DNA of 44,296 nt from CAZLRH01 sp964562015 (GTDB taxonomy: Bacteria > Verrucomicrobiota > Verrucomicrobiia > Opitutales > JABDGR01): positions 1 to 44,296 of the forward strand of contig CAZLRH010000028.1 in the NCBI GenBank assembly GCA_964562015.1, written 5' to 3'. Made by a program: the position numbers and the translations under genes. The notes beneath the pieces were generated by a model. The model ran no database searches and was not told where the DNA came from. It saw only the letters and a list, made by a program, of their open reading frames with translations. Below are positions 23,950 through 32,059 of the stretch, piece after piece (the stretch's first letter is position 1; every line of letters begins with the position of its first letter).

Positions 23950-24870
23950 ATGAATACGCCTACACCCGCCGTTCCGGTCCCAGGAAAAATCCTTTTTGAA
24001 GGCGGGGCCGTGGGCTTCGTCGGGTTGGGAGTCATGGGCCGCAGCCTGGCCGGACATTTGGTCAAGGCCGGCTACCCGGTGGTGGTGCACTCGCGCACTC
24101 GCGCAACCGCCGAGACCGTGCTCGCCGCGGGCGCGGAATGGTCGCCCCGCCCCGGCGAACTCGCCGAGCGCTGCCACCTTATTTTCACCATGGTCGGCTT
24201 TCCTGCCGAGGTGGAGGAAATTTACCTCGGCGCCGACGGACTGGTGGCGCGCGCCCAGCCGGGCGCGGTGTTGGTGGATTTGACGACCTCGACCCCGGCT
24301 CTCGCCCAAAAGATTGCCGCCGCGGCCACGGCCCGCGGGGTTGCGGCCCTGGACGCCCCGGTGACGGGCGGTGACGTCGGCGCGCGCGAGGCGCGGTTGT
24401 CCCTGATGGTGGGCGGCGACGAGGCCGCCTTCGCCCGGGTCGAACCCGTGCTGCGGCGCTTCGGGCCCACGGTGGTGCACCATGGCCCGGCGGGCAGCGG
24501 GCAACACGCCAAAATGTGCAATCAAATCATGATAGCGGCTACCATGATGGGGCTGTGCGAGGCGCTGGCCTATGCCCATGCCGCCGGCCTTTCCGCGGAG
24601 AAAATGCTGCAAAGCACGGGTGGCGGCGCGGCGGGCAGTTGGTCGCTGCAAAATCTCGCCCCGCGCATCCTCAAGGGCGATTTCGGCCCCGGCTTTTACG
24701 TGAAACATTTCGTGAAGGACTTGCAGATCGCCCTGGGCGCCGCCCGCGCGATGGGCCTCGATTTGCCCGGCCTCGAGCTGGCCGAACGGCTCTACCGCGA
24801 GCTCGCCGCCGCCGGCCACGGCAATAAAGGTACCCAGGCTTTGTGGCATCGGTATGAGAAGAAAAAGTGA
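23950..24870 (+). CDS. NAD(P)-dependent beta-hydroxyacid dehydrogenase (3-hydroxyisobutyrate / tartronate semialdehyde reductase family)
   Basis: The product has 306 residues. An N-terminal Rossmann fold carries GFVGLGVMGRSLAGHL at ~22-37, and the residues after strand 2 (VVVHSRTRATAE) favour NADPH because of the Ser-Arg-Thr-Arg stretch. The substrate motif DAPVTGGDVGA is at about 136-146, and the catalytic lysine lies in GSGQHAKMCNQIMIA (~180-194). The C-terminal helical domain is complete. The family reduces or oxidises short beta-hydroxyacids such as 3-hydroxyisobutyrate, tartronate semialdehyde or succinic semialdehyde; the substrate cannot be fixed here. The gene is divergent from kdsA. 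An 18-residue N-terminal extension precedes the usual start of the fold. Confidence 0.92.
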   Translation: MNTPTPAVPVPGKILFEGGAVGFVGLGVMGRSLAGHLVKAGYPVVVHSRTRATAETVLAAGAEWSPRPGELAERCHLIFTMVGFPAEVEEIYLGADGLVARAQPGAVLVDLTTSTPALAQKIAAAATARGVAALDAPVTGGDVGAREARLSLMVGGDEAAFARVEPVLRRFGPTVVHHGPAGSGQHAKMCNQIMIAATMMGLCEALAYAHAAGLSAEKMLQSTGGGAAGSWSLQNLAPRILKGDFGPGFYVKHFVKDLQIALGAARAMGLDLPGLELAERLYRELAAAGHGNKGTQALWHRYEKKK

Positions 24871-24937
24871 CCGGAAAGGGGCCTGAGGCGACTAAGGATT
24901 CTGAGATGACTGAGGGAGTTTCGAGGCCGCCCGCGCG

Positions 24938-24974
24938 GTGTTTATGAATTATACATACGCTTCCCAATAAACAC
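24938..24974. repeat. Short inverted repeat in a gene-free stretch
   Basis: GTGTTTAT (24938-24945) and ATAAACAC (24967-24974) are exact complements with a 21-bp AT-rich spacer containing TATACAT. It lies in the 241-bp gap 24871-25111, whose first part shows 'CTGAGGCGACTAAGG' wording related to other intergenic repeats. It could be an operator or promoter for the next gene; support is weak. Confidence 0.35.
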
Positions 24975-25111
24975 GTCCCTTCATCGCCGCGTCCGGGTTA
25001 AAATGCTCTACACCCGCAGCGGAATCATTGCCCTCCGTGCCTTCATTCGCCGGCTTCGACTCGTCACGCTTTCTGCTTTCCCTTTTCACCGTCCGCGTTT
25101 AAATACTTTTC

Positions 25112-25492
25112 ATGCCCGTAAAAAAACTTTTGCACACCCGCATGCGCGTGGACGACTTGGAGCGCACGTTGCGGTTCTACACCGACATCCTGGGCTTGGA
25201 ATTGGTGGATCGGCGAGAGTCACCGCGTGGTTCGAAGCTCGCTTTTTTGCGCACGCCCAACAGTGAGGAATTGCTGGAAATCTCCTATTTTCCCGGCTCC
25301 GGGCCGGTCCAGGTGCAGCCGGATTTGATGCACTTGGCCTTTGAGGTGGAGAGTCTGGAGGAGTTTTGCAAGTATCTCACATCCAAGGGAATAAAGATTA
25401 CCGATGGCCCGACGAAAAGCAGCTCCGGGTCCGTTTTTGCCTTCATCGACGCCCCGGAGGGCTACGAGATTGAGCTGATTCAGCGGGGTTGA
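25112..25492 (+). CDS. gloA: Glyoxalase I-like VOC protein (lactoylglutathione lyase family)
   Basis: The product has 126 residues, a single vicinal-oxygen-chelate domain pair. The four metal ligands sit at or close to the E. coli GlxI positions: His8 (His5 there) in LLHTRMRVDDL, Glu56 in LLEISYF, His74 in LMHLAFEV and Glu122 in GYEIELI. The RFYTDILGLEL helix is typical. This supports methylglyoxal detoxification, or a related metal-dependent isomerase or epimerase, in the cytosol. A mixed point is that the glutathione-binding loop is shorter than in E. coli, so another thiol or substrate is possible. ATG 25112 lacks a Shine-Dalgarno site but fits the family start. Confidence 0.87.
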   Translation: MPVKKLLHTRMRVDDLERTLRFYTDILGLELVDRRESPRGSKLAFLRTPNSEELLEISYFPGSGPVQVQPDLMHLAFEVESLEEFCKYLTSKGIKITDGPTKSSSGSVFAFIDAPEGYEIELIQRG

Positions 25493-25592
25493 TTCGGGGC
25501 GTTTGGGCCCGTGCATTTAGAGGCTTGCAATGCGGGCGGGCGGCACTGTTTAATGGTCTTGAAGTTTCCCCTACGGAGAAACCCCAATCAAT

Positions 25593-26000
25593 ATGAAAAT
25601 CTCCTCGTTGAAGATGGTTTCAATTCTGGCGGCCAGCATGCTGGCGGCCTCCCCCATGGTGTTGGCCCAAGCCGCGCCTCCTCCTCCGGCTCCTGCTCCC
25701 GCCCCCGCTCCTGCGGCTGGTGGTCGTGGTGGCGCGGGCGGCGGCGGCGGCGCTGCCCCGGCTCCGGCCCCGACGGCCGACGAACTCGCGCCCGTCAATG
25801 CGGCGTTGAAGAAGCTGTTGTCGGCTGACCCGGCGGCCAAGGCCGTCATCGACAAATACCCGACCTGGAATCCCCTGACCGTTGGCTTTGGCGGCGGTCG
25901 TGGTGGCGCGGGCGGCGGCGCTGGCGGCGGCGGCGGTGGTCGTCGTGGCGGCGGTGGCGGCGGCGCTCCCGGTGGCGGCGGCGCGGGCGCGGGTGGCTAA
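25593..26000 (+). CDS. Small exported Pro/Ala- and Gly/Arg-rich protein, copy 1
   Basis: The product has 135 residues and is not a family I can name. A signal peptide (SLKMVSILAASMLAASPMVLAQA) is followed by a Pro/Ala run (APPPPAPAPAPAPAAGG), a short Gly stretch, a conserved ~40-residue core (ADELAPVNAALKKLLSADPA then AKAVIDKYPTWNPLTVGF), and a Gly-rich tail with Arg spaced as RGG/RRGG. The core looks like two amphipathic helices. The tail resembles RGG boxes, which bind nucleic acid or polyanions in cytosolic proteins, but here it would be outside the membrane. It is tandemly duplicated at 26141-26587, and a third relative is at 32060-32614. It is followed by a strong terminator. Confidence 0.8.
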   Translation: MKISSLKMVSILAASMLAASPMVLAQAAPPPPAPAPAPAPAAGGRGGAGGGGGAAPAPAPTADELAPVNAALKKLLSADPAAKAVIDKYPTWNPLTVGFGGGRGGAGGGAGGGGGGRRGGGGGGAPGGGGAGAGG

Positions 26001-26045
26001 TTCACCCGGTCTCACCTCCTGAATTCCCCTAACGGAGTTCTTTCA

Positions 26046-26083
26046 CGCCCGCCGCGCGATTTCGCCGGCGGGCGTTTCCTTTT
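26046..26083 (+). terminator. Terminator after Gly-rich exported protein 1
   Basis: CGCCCGCCG (26046-26054) and CGGCGGGCG (26066-26074) form a 9-bp stem followed by TTTCCTTTT. The same nine-base arms occur after the two related genes. Confidence 0.88.
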
Positions 26084-26140
26084 GTAACTCAGGGCCATGG
26101 ACGGGGTTTAACGCTGGTTCGATAAACCCCTCTAATCCAT

Positions 26141-26587
26141 ATGAAGATCAATTCTTTGAAGATGGTTTCAATTCTGGCGGCCAGCATGCTGGCAGCCTCG
26201 CCCATGGTATTGGCCCAAGCCGCACCTCCTCCTCCGGCTCCTGCTCCTGCCCCCGCTCCGGCGGCGGGTGGTCGTGCGGGTGGTGGCGGTGGCGCTGGTG
26301 CCCCGGCTCCGGCGGCTCCGACGGCGGACGAACTCGCGCCCGTCAACGCAGCGTTGAAGAAGCTGTTGTCAGCTGACCCGGCGGCCAAGGCCGTCATCGA
26401 CAAATACCCGACGTGGAATCCCCTCACGGTCGGATTCCCCGGCGGTGGCGCTGGTGGTGGTCGTCGCGGTGGTGGCGGCGCTGGCGCTGGCGCGGGTGCC
26501 GGCGGCGGTGGTCGTCGTGGCGGCGGTGGCGGCGGTGCTCCCGGCGGCGGCGCTCCCGGTGGCGGTGGCGCAGGCGCGGGTGGTTAA
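26141..26587 (+). CDS. Small exported Pro/Ala- and Gly/Arg-rich protein, copy 2
   Basis: The product has 148 residues and is a tandem duplicate of the gene just upstream. The signal peptide and Pro/Ala run are nearly identical, and the central core from ADELAPVNAALKKLL to WNPLTVGF is identical residue for residue. The two copies differ in the Gly-rich parts, where this one has more Ala and extra GGAPGGG units, as expected of slippage in repetitive DNA. The promoter-proximal sequence also shares an ACCCC-type tract before the ATG. Strong conservation of the core but not of the tails suggests the core is the functional part. A terminator follows. Role unknown; secretion is predicted from the signal peptide. 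Confidence 0.8.
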   Translation: MKINSLKMVSILAASMLAASPMVLAQAAPPPPAPAPAPAPAAGGRAGGGGGAGAPAPAAPTADELAPVNAALKKLLSADPAAKAVIDKYPTWNPLTVGFPGGGAGGGRRGGGGAGAGAGAGGGGRRGGGGGGAPGGGAPGGGGAGAGG

Positions 26588-26616
26588 TCTCCGAGCCAAT
26601 CCCTAAGTTTCAAATC

Positions 26617-26652
26617 CGCCCGCCGCGCGTCATCGCCGGCGGGCGTTTTTTT
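26617..26652 (+). terminator. Terminator after Gly-rich exported protein 2
   Basis: CGCCCGCCG (26617-26625) pairs with CGGCGGGCG (26637-26645), followed by seven Ts. It lies just upstream of the convergent ABC ATPase gene end at 26670. Confidence 0.92.
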
Positions 26653-26669
26653 GCTTTCAACCGCAGCGC

Positions 26670-27965
26670 CTAACTGGCCGGCGGCAGGGAAATTATTTTG
26701 GTCACGGAATCATATACCAGCAACTGCGTGTAGCGGCCCCAGCGCACGAGGGTCCGGGCTTGCGTCTCGGGCGATTCCTTGGGGAACCAGCCGGCGATTT
26801 CGACCAGCAATTCGGCCATCGTGGCGGAGCGGGCGGGGCGCGCGGCCAGGAATTTTTCCAAGCGCTGAAAGGCGCCGAGGGTCCGCAATTGCGTGGCGAG
26901 CATTTTCTTGCATTCCGCCTGGTCCACGGCCTGGAAGCGCCGGCCCAGGGGCGTCATCATGACCTTGTCCTTGATGGTGGAGACCAAACCGAGCATTTTC
27001 GCCGCGCGCACCACTTTGAGCATGGAGTCGAAGTCCTTGCGCAGGTCGTCCGCCATCTCAAAAATATGGGTGGGGTGCTCGTCGCACAAGCTGGTCAGGC
27101 CCAGAATTTCCCCAATAGTGGAATCGGGCAATGGCACGAGGGGCCGGGGCGCATTGGGCAAGGCACTGCGGGTCTCCACTCCGGGTTCCGGCAGCGCCTG
27201 ATGGGTGAGAATACCATGGATTTTCTCCATGACTTCGCGGAAGGCCGGCGACTCTGGGTCCCGCGGATACGGCAGCGAATTGGCCAGGTCGAGGGCAATG
27301 CGGCCGGGATGCGACGACAAGACGATGATGCGTTTGGCGAGGTAAACTGCCTCCTCGATGTTGTGCGTCACGGAGATCATCGTCCGCAGCGGGTTGGCCG
27401 GGTCGGCGCACAAGCGGCCGAGTTCGTTGCGGAGCAATTCCGCCGTCAGCACGTCCAACGCGCTAAAGGGCTCATCCATGCACAACACCTCGGGATTCAC
27501 GGCCAGCGCGCGGGCAATGCCCACGCGTTGCTTCATGCCGCCGGAAAGTTCGCGCGGAAAAATAGTTTCCAGGCCATTCAAGCCGACCATCTTCAGGGTG
27601 TGCTCGACGCGCCGGTCGATTTCCTCGTCGGCGAGGTCGGCGGCCTGCAGGGGCAGGCGGACATTCGCGGCCACCGTCAGCCACGGGAAGAGCGCAAAAT
27701 TTTGAAACACCATGGACACGCCCGGGCAAATGCCGCGGACCAATTCGCCGTGGAAACGGACTTCGCCGCGCGTGGCCGGCAGCAGCCCGGCAATCAACCG
27801 CACGAGCGTGCTCTTGCCGCAGCCGGAGGGGCCGAGCAGCGCGATAATGTCGTTCTCCGCAATCTCCAGGTTAATGTCGTCGAGAATGGTGGTGGCCGTG
27901 CCGGGTTTTTCACCCGGGTATTCGAGCGAGACGTGTTGGAGGCTGATGAGGGAAGAGTCGCTCAT
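26670..27965 (-). CDS. NitT/Tau-type ABC transporter ATPase with C-terminal AAA-associated domain
   Basis: The product has 431 residues from ATG 27965; the longer open frame upstream overlaps the permease and lacks family similarity. Residues ~1-260 are an ABC ATPase of the nitrate/sulfonate/bicarbonate class: Walker A GPSGCGKST (45-53), Q-loop in VFQNFALFPWLTV, signature LSGGMKQR (140-147), Walker B LCMDEPFSALD, and H-loop in VTHNIEEAV. Residues ~300-431 resemble the 'AAA-associated' C-terminal domain found on some ATPases of this class, with winged-helix-like segments (LGLTSLCDEHPTHIFEMADD and VSTIKDKVMMTPLGRRF). That domain may sense a ligand or regulate the transporter. It follows the fused permease gene by 52 bp. 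Confidence 0.9.
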   Translation of the reverse strand: MSDSSLISLQHVSLEYPGEKPGTATTILDDINLEIAENDIIALLGPSGCGKSTLVRLIAGLLPATRGEVRFHGELVRGICPGVSMVFQNFALFPWLTVAANVRLPLQAADLADEEIDRRVEHTLKMVGLNGLETIFPRELSGGMKQRVGIARALAVNPEVLCMDEPFSALDVLTAELLRNELGRLCADPANPLRTMISVTHNIEEAVYLAKRIIVLSSHPGRIALDLANSLPYPRDPESPAFREVMEKIHGILTHQALPEPGVETRSALPNAPRPLVPLPDSTIGEILGLTSLCDEHPTHIFEMADDLRKDFDSMLKVVRAAKMLGLVSTIKDKVMMTPLGRRFQAVDQAECKKMLATQLRTLGAFQRLEKFLAARPARSATMAELLVEIAGWFPKESPETQARTLVRWGRYTQLLVYDSVTKIISLPPAS

Positions 27966-28017
27966 GAAAGTGGTGATTAAAGGAAGGGGCCGGGCGGGTG
28001 GCTGGTGCAGGTCAGCC

Positions 28018-29757
28018 TCAAGGTCCAAACCGACAGTAGAGGTCGCCCAGATGTTGCAGGCGTTTCCAAAAAGTGCGGTTGATGGCCACGACGACCACGG
28101 CCATGGCCACGACTGCGGCAGCCAGCACGTGAAAATCCCCCGCATTCGTGGCCTGGCTGATGATGCTGCCCAGGCCGAACGCACTATAGGTATGACCGCC
28201 CTGCTGGAGGTATTCGGCGACGATGCTCGCGTTCCACGCGCCGCCCGCCGAGGTTATCCAGCCCGTGACCAGGCTGGGGAAAATCGCCGGGAGGATGAAT
28301 TGCCGCCAGCGCCGCCAGCCGCGGAGGTGAAAAATATCGGCGCAGGCCACCATGTCGGCCCCGATGGACTGGGCGCCCGCGGCCACATTGAAAAGAATGT
28401 ACCATTGCGCGCCCAGCATCATCAAAAGCATCGCGCCCCAGTCGAGGTTTCCGCCCATCGCCAGCACCCAGCCAAAAATCAGCGGATACAACATGGGCGC
28501 GGGAAACGACGCGGCAAACTGGATGACGGGTTGCAGGTAGCGCGAGACCTTCGGGTTCAGCCCAATCCATACTCCCGCCGGAATGGTCCAGAGCGAACTG
28601 AGGATGAGCGCGCCCAGTACCCGCAGGAAAGTCGTGCCCAGGCCCAGCAGAATTTTCAGCCAATGGTCGCCATCCACTTGGAGGAGCATTCTCAGCAAGC
28701 CAAACAACCCCACACCACCGGCACCCACCGCCACGGTCACGACCAGGCCATAAAGGAGTCGCCCCTTGGGCCCGGCTTGGGGTGCGGGCGCCGCATCCAG
28801 CGTGCGCACCCGTGGCGGGGCGACATGCCGGCGGTTGGCGACATGGCCGAGCCAATGGGGAGGATGTTGCAGAAAAGAAAAAAAGTGCGAGCTGGTCAGC
28901 AGGCGTTGCACCAGCGTCGACTCCATGGGTCCGCTCGCGGTGTCTTCAATCTTGAATTTGCGCGACCAGATGACCAGCGGCCACCAGACCAGGCGGTCCA
29001 TCGACAGTATCATCACGGCCATCGCGACGACAGCGGCGATTTGCGCGGGCACGTTGTTTTTCGCAATCGCCACGCTCATGTACGAGCCGACGCCGGCCAG
29101 TTGAAAATCTTTGCTGCCCAGCGTGAAGGCCTCATTGATGGTGAGGAAAAACCAGCCACCCGCCATCGACACCATGCAGTTATAAATCAACCCCTGCGCC
29201 GCGAACGGCAGCTCGATATTCCGGAAACGCTGCCACCCGCCGTAGTGGCAAATGGTCCCGACTTCCCGCAATTCCAGCGGCACGCCTTTCAGTGAGTCGT
29301 AATAACTGAACACCATGTTCCAGACCTGCGCCGTGAAAATCATCAGCACGCACGCGAGCTCGAGGCCCAGATTGCTCTTGGGAAACAGACTAACCAGCGC
29401 GAGCACGAGGCCCGGCATGAAACCAAGCACGGGGATGCTTTGCAAAATATCCAGCACCGGCAACAGCACCCGGCGGGCACGGTCGTCATAGTAAGCCCAA
29501 GTTGCGTAGAGGATGGTGAAGACGAGGGAGAACGCCATCGCCACCCATCCGCGCGCCAGTGAGTAAAGGGTGTAGAGCGGCAGTTTCCAGAAGGAGAGGT
29601 CAATCGCGGTTTCCGCGCGAAAAGGCGCCTTCCATTCCGCCGCAACTTTCAGGATGGCGTAAAGCAGCCCGCCCAAAACGCACACGACCAGCACATCCGC
29701 CAGCGGAGAGCGGCGGGGGCGGGCGGCCCGGGTCGACAAGGGGAAGATCGTGTCCAA
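28018..29757 (-). CDS. NitT/Tau-type ABC transporter permease, two fused TM domains
   Basis: The product has 579 residues if the TTG at 29757 is used; an in-frame TAA lies 12 bp upstream and no ATG comes before the first helix, so this or an early GTG is the start. Two binding-protein-dependent permease domains are fused: residues ~20-260 (EAA-type loop around LELREVGTICHYGGWQRFRN) and ~335-575 (second loop around ACADIFHLRGWRRWRQFILP). A ~70-residue cytoplasmic linker joins them. Fusion of the two halves fixes a pseudo-symmetric dimer on the ATPase. No substrate-binding protein gene lies beside it. The class takes up taurine, nitrate, sulfonates, thiamine precursors and similar; the substrate here is open. 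Confidence 0.88.
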   Translation of the reverse strand: MDTIFPLSTRAARPRRSPLADVLVVCVLGGLLYAILKVAAEWKAPFRAETAIDLSFWKLPLYTLYSLARGWVAMAFSLVFTILYATWAYYDDRARRVLLPVLDILQSIPVLGFMPGLVLALVSLFPKSNLGLELACVLMIFTAQVWNMVFSYYDSLKGVPLELREVGTICHYGGWQRFRNIELPFAAQGLIYNCMVSMAGGWFFLTINEAFTLGSKDFQLAGVGSYMSVAIAKNNVPAQIAAVVAMAVMILSMDRLVWWPLVIWSRKFKIEDTASGPMESTLVQRLLTSSHFFSFLQHPPHWLGHVANRRHVAPPRVRTLDAAPAPQAGPKGRLLYGLVVTVAVGAGGVGLFGLLRMLLQVDGDHWLKILLGLGTTFLRVLGALILSSLWTIPAGVWIGLNPKVSRYLQPVIQFAASFPAPMLYPLIFGWVLAMGGNLDWGAMLLMMLGAQWYILFNVAAGAQSIGADMVACADIFHLRGWRRWRQFILPAIFPSLVTGWITSAGGAWNASIVAEYLQQGGHTYSAFGLGSIISQATNAGDFHVLAAAVVAMAVVVVAINRTFWKRLQHLGDLYCRFGP

Positions 29758-29802
29758 ACCCCGCGATTAAGCCCGCGAAAGGCCGGGATGACAATCCGCG
29801 TT

Positions 29803-29822
29803 GTGTGAACTTTGCGTCACAC
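29803..29822. promoter_or_regulatory. Palindrome upstream of the NitT/Tau-type operon
   Basis: GTGTGA (29803-29808) and TCACAC (29817-29822) are exact complements with an 8-bp spacer, followed by an AT-rich stretch (29830-29848) that could carry promoter elements for the minus-strand operon. The half-site TGTGA is that of CRP/FNR-type sites, but the spacer is 8 rather than 6, so that assignment is not made. Confidence 0.4.
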
Positions 29823-29936
29823 GGTACCCTCAAAATAATATTTAAAACAAGGATCAGGCAGGCCGCTTGGTTGAGCGCCCCGGGCCAACTTCTGAGCTTG
29901 CCGAGGGCGGACCCATTGAAGCCGGTTTGCTGGCCC

Positions 29937-30257
29937 TCATACGGGTTGCAGTTGGCGCTTGCGCGCCACGAAGCGGATTTCCACCCGACGCTCCACGGCG
30001 GCGGCAATGCGATTGAGCATGGCCAGGGAATGGCCTTCGTAATCGGCGTCCTCCAACCGCGAGATCACCGATTGGGTCGTCCCCACCCGCCGGGCCAGTT
30101 CCGCCTGGGACAGGCCCGCGTGGTGGCGAAGCTGGTAAATTTTGCCGGCGACTTCGCGGTTGGCCATTTCCTCCTCGAACCGTTGTTGGCGTTGAGGATC
30201 GCGGCCGACAAGGTGATTCAAAATCTTCAGCGCGTCGGTGGTGGTTTTTTTAGGCAT
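29937..30257 (-). CDS. XRE-family antitoxin (HigA-like)
   Basis: The product has 106 residues from ATG 30257. After a ~35-residue N-terminal helix region, residues ~40-95 form a Cro/C1-type helix-turn-helix (IYQLRHHAGLSQAELARRVG, TTQSVISRLEDADYEG), then a short basic tail. The gene follows the toxin gene with an 8-bp overlap, giving the toxin-first order typical of higBA rather than the antitoxin-first order of relBE. The antitoxin should bind the toxin and the palindrome in the promoter 400 bp upstream, repressing the pair. The N-terminal part with the DPQRQQRFEEEMANREVAGK stretch probably contacts the toxin. Confidence 0.87.
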   Translation of the reverse strand: MPKKTTTDALKILNHLVGRDPQRQQRFEEEMANREVAGKIYQLRHHAGLSQAELARRVGTTQSVISRLEDADYEGHSLAMLNRIAAAVERRVEIRFVARKRQLQPV

Positions 30258-30639
30258 CGTCAATTTCTCCGTGGTAGGTGTGAAGGGCGGGATGGGCGGT
30301 AAAGGCGGCTTTGCGGGCGAGGGCGCGCCGGAGATCAGCGGCGGAGACGGCTGCCTCTTTTGTCAGCCCGTGCGCGATGACGCACACAGTCCGGCCATGA
30401 AAAAAGTAAAGCAGGCGGTAGTTGACCGAACCGAGCCGCACGCGCAGTTCGTGGACGCCATCCCGCAAGTAGTCGGCCTCGGGGCGGCGCAATTCGTGGC
30501 CCAGCAGCGCCAGGCGCGCCACCGCCGCGCGGCATTTGTCGTAGGCTTTGGGATGGGTCGCATCGAGTTCCTGGAGCCATTCGACCACCGGCGACTCGCC
30601 GGTCTCTTCCTGGTAAAAGATAACAGCGGTCGCGGGCAT
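30250..30639 (-). CDS. RelE/HigB-type toxin (Gp49-like)
   Basis: The product has 129 residues from ATG 30639; a GTG six codons upstream is possible. The family pattern is clear: GESPVVEWLQEL near the start, RRPEADYLRDGVHELRVRLG, and NYRLLYFFHGRTVCVIAHGLTK in the core. These match phage-derived Gp49-like/HigB toxins, which are ribosome-dependent mRNA endonucleases. The usual basic residues (Arg of ELRVR, Arg of YRLLYF, His-Gly-x-x-Lys) are retained, so the toxin looks intact. The ~20-residue C-terminal tail (KAAFTAHPALHTYHGEIDDA) is longer than usual. The pair is probably autoregulated. Confidence 0.87.
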   Translation of the reverse strand: MPATAVIFYQEETGESPVVEWLQELDATHPKAYDKCRAAVARLALLGHELRRPEADYLRDGVHELRVRLGSVNYRLLYFFHGRTVCVIAHGLTKEAAVSAADLRRALARKAAFTAHPALHTYHGEIDDA

Positions 30640-30657
30640 GGGCGAGGCAGGAACCAC

Positions 30658-30685
30658 GTTATCGCATCTTTGCGATAATCGTCAA
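30658..30685 (-). promoter_or_regulatory. Promoter with embedded operator of the toxin-antitoxin pair
   Basis: On the minus strand, TTGACG (30685-30680) and GATAAC (30663-30658) form -35 and -10 hexamers with a 16-bp spacer. A perfect palindrome, TTATCGCA (30659-30666) with TGCGATAA (30671-30678) and a 4-bp centre, occupies the spacer and the -10. Bound antitoxin would block RNA polymerase. Transcription would start about 12 nt before the toxin ATG at 30639. Confidence 0.75.
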
Positions 30686-30720
30686 GCCCTCATTCCCTCC
30701 CGCCATGCGGCCGCCGCGGC

Positions 30721-31854
30721 TTAAGGCACGGGCTGGAAGCCGATACAGATGGGTGCGTCCACCGTGATGGGGTCGCCCACGGGTGTCATCTTGCCGGTCT
30801 TGTCGTCCACGCTGAAAACCGCGGCGTTATTGTCGCCCTGGCTGCCGGCGACGATCCATTTGCCGGTCGGGTCAAACGTGAAATACCGGGGCGTTTTGCC
30901 GCGCATCGGCACATCCTGCACGAGCGCCAGCTTGCCGGACGCGGGGTCGATGGAAAAGACGGCGATGCTGTCGTGTCCGCGAGCCGAGGCGTAAAGGAAT
31001 TTGCCGTTCGGATGGATCATCAATTCGGCATCAGTGTTCGTGCCCTTGAAATCGGCGGGCAGGGTCGAGATGTTCTGGAATTCCGTGAGCGAGCCCTTCG
31101 TGGCATCCCAATTGAAGGCCGTGATGGTGCCGCCCATTTCGCCGATGACGTACAGGACTTTGCCATTCGGGCTGAACAAGAGATGGCGCGGGCCGGTGCC
31201 GGGTTTCAACGTGCCAAAAGCCGGAGTGTTCGGGGTGACGGTGCCGTCCTTTTCATTGAATTTATAAATGGCCACCTTGTCGCTGCCCAAGTCGGCGACG
31301 AGGACGAAATGGTTCGTCGGGTCGGTGATGATGCAGTGGCCGTAGGATTTGGTTTGGCGCACGGGGTCAATGCTCGAGCCGGTGAGTTGGATTTGGGCGG
31401 TGCGATTGCCCAGCGAGCCGTCGGGCTGGAGAGCGTAAATGTCGGCGTTGCCGCCGGCATAATTGGCGACCAGCAGATAATGGCCGGTTTTGTCGAGGCT
31501 GACGTGGCAGGGGTCGCCGCCGTCGGTGGGCTTGGTGTTGAGCAATTTGAGCGCGCCGGTTTTGGGGTCGCGTTCGTAGGCGGCGAGGGTGTCTTTCAGC
31601 GCATACGCAGTGTAAAAATGTTTGCCGTCGGCTGAAAAAGTGAAGAAGCCGGCACCGTCCGCGGGGGCGGCGAGGTCGGGCTTGGTCAGGGCACCAGTGG
31701 CGGAGTTGAAATGGCCGAGGGAAACGCCTTTGCCGGTGCCACCGTTGGGCGATCCATAGTAAATGAAATAATCGGCACCGGCCGCGGAAGCCGCGGCGGC
31801 GAGGGTCGTGAGGCTGACGAGCATCAATTTTGCGAGGGTGGGGTAGTTGGTCAT
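30721..31854 (-). CDS. Secreted lactonase-family beta-propeller protein
   Basis: The product has 377 residues from ATG 31854. A signal peptide (KLMLVSLTTLAAAASAAGA) ends near residue 27. The rest is a seven-bladed propeller of the 6-phosphogluconolactonase (YbhE/Pgl) family: repeated blades with FTFSADGKHFY, DPKTGALKLL, GHYLLVANYAGGN, NHFVLVADLGSDK, GPRHLLFSPNGKVLYV, HPNGKFLYASARGHDS and TPRYFTFDPTGKWIVAGSQ. The ANYAGGN and GPRH motifs are the most conserved of the family. Cytosolic members hydrolyse 6-phosphogluconolactone; an exported one probably acts on another lactone or binds a ligand. It is a single-gene unit between the TA pair and the next exported protein gene. Confidence 0.88.
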   Translation of the reverse strand: MTNYPTLAKLMLVSLTTLAAAASAAGADYFIYYGSPNGGTGKGVSLGHFNSATGALTKPDLAAPADGAGFFTFSADGKHFYTAYALKDTLAAYERDPKTGALKLLNTKPTDGGDPCHVSLDKTGHYLLVANYAGGNADIYALQPDGSLGNRTAQIQLTGSSIDPVRQTKSYGHCIITDPTNHFVLVADLGSDKVAIYKFNEKDGTVTPNTPAFGTLKPGTGPRHLLFSPNGKVLYVIGEMGGTITAFNWDATKGSLTEFQNISTLPADFKGTNTDAELMIHPNGKFLYASARGHDSIAVFSIDPASGKLALVQDVPMRGKTPRYFTFDPTGKWIVAGSQGDNNAAVFSVDDKTGKMTPVGDPITVDAPICIGFQPVP

Positions 31855-32059
31855 GGAGCCGGAAATAATGCCACGGGCCTGTCCTCGGGCAAGCCTGAAT
31901 GGATTCTCCGGCTCCCTACGAAAGCCCAAATTTCCTCCTCGTTTTCAAAAAAATACCATCTGCCCCAGGGATTTCGATAGACAAGTCCGGTCAAAGGACA
32001 AGAATGCGGGCGCTGGCGGTGTTTCTTACCTGAAGCTCTGTCCAACCCCCAACCCCACT

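Noticed and set aside
23863..24849. Long N-terminal extension of KdsA on the minus strand
   Set aside because: The extension runs antisense to the dehydrogenase gene, has no family similarity and a composition typical of a GC-rich shadow frame; the KdsA fold begins at ATG 23862.
29803..29822. CRP-type binding site upstream of the NitT/Tau-type operon
   Set aside because: The half-sites match TGTGA/TCACA but the spacer is 8 rather than 6 bp; listed only as a palindrome.
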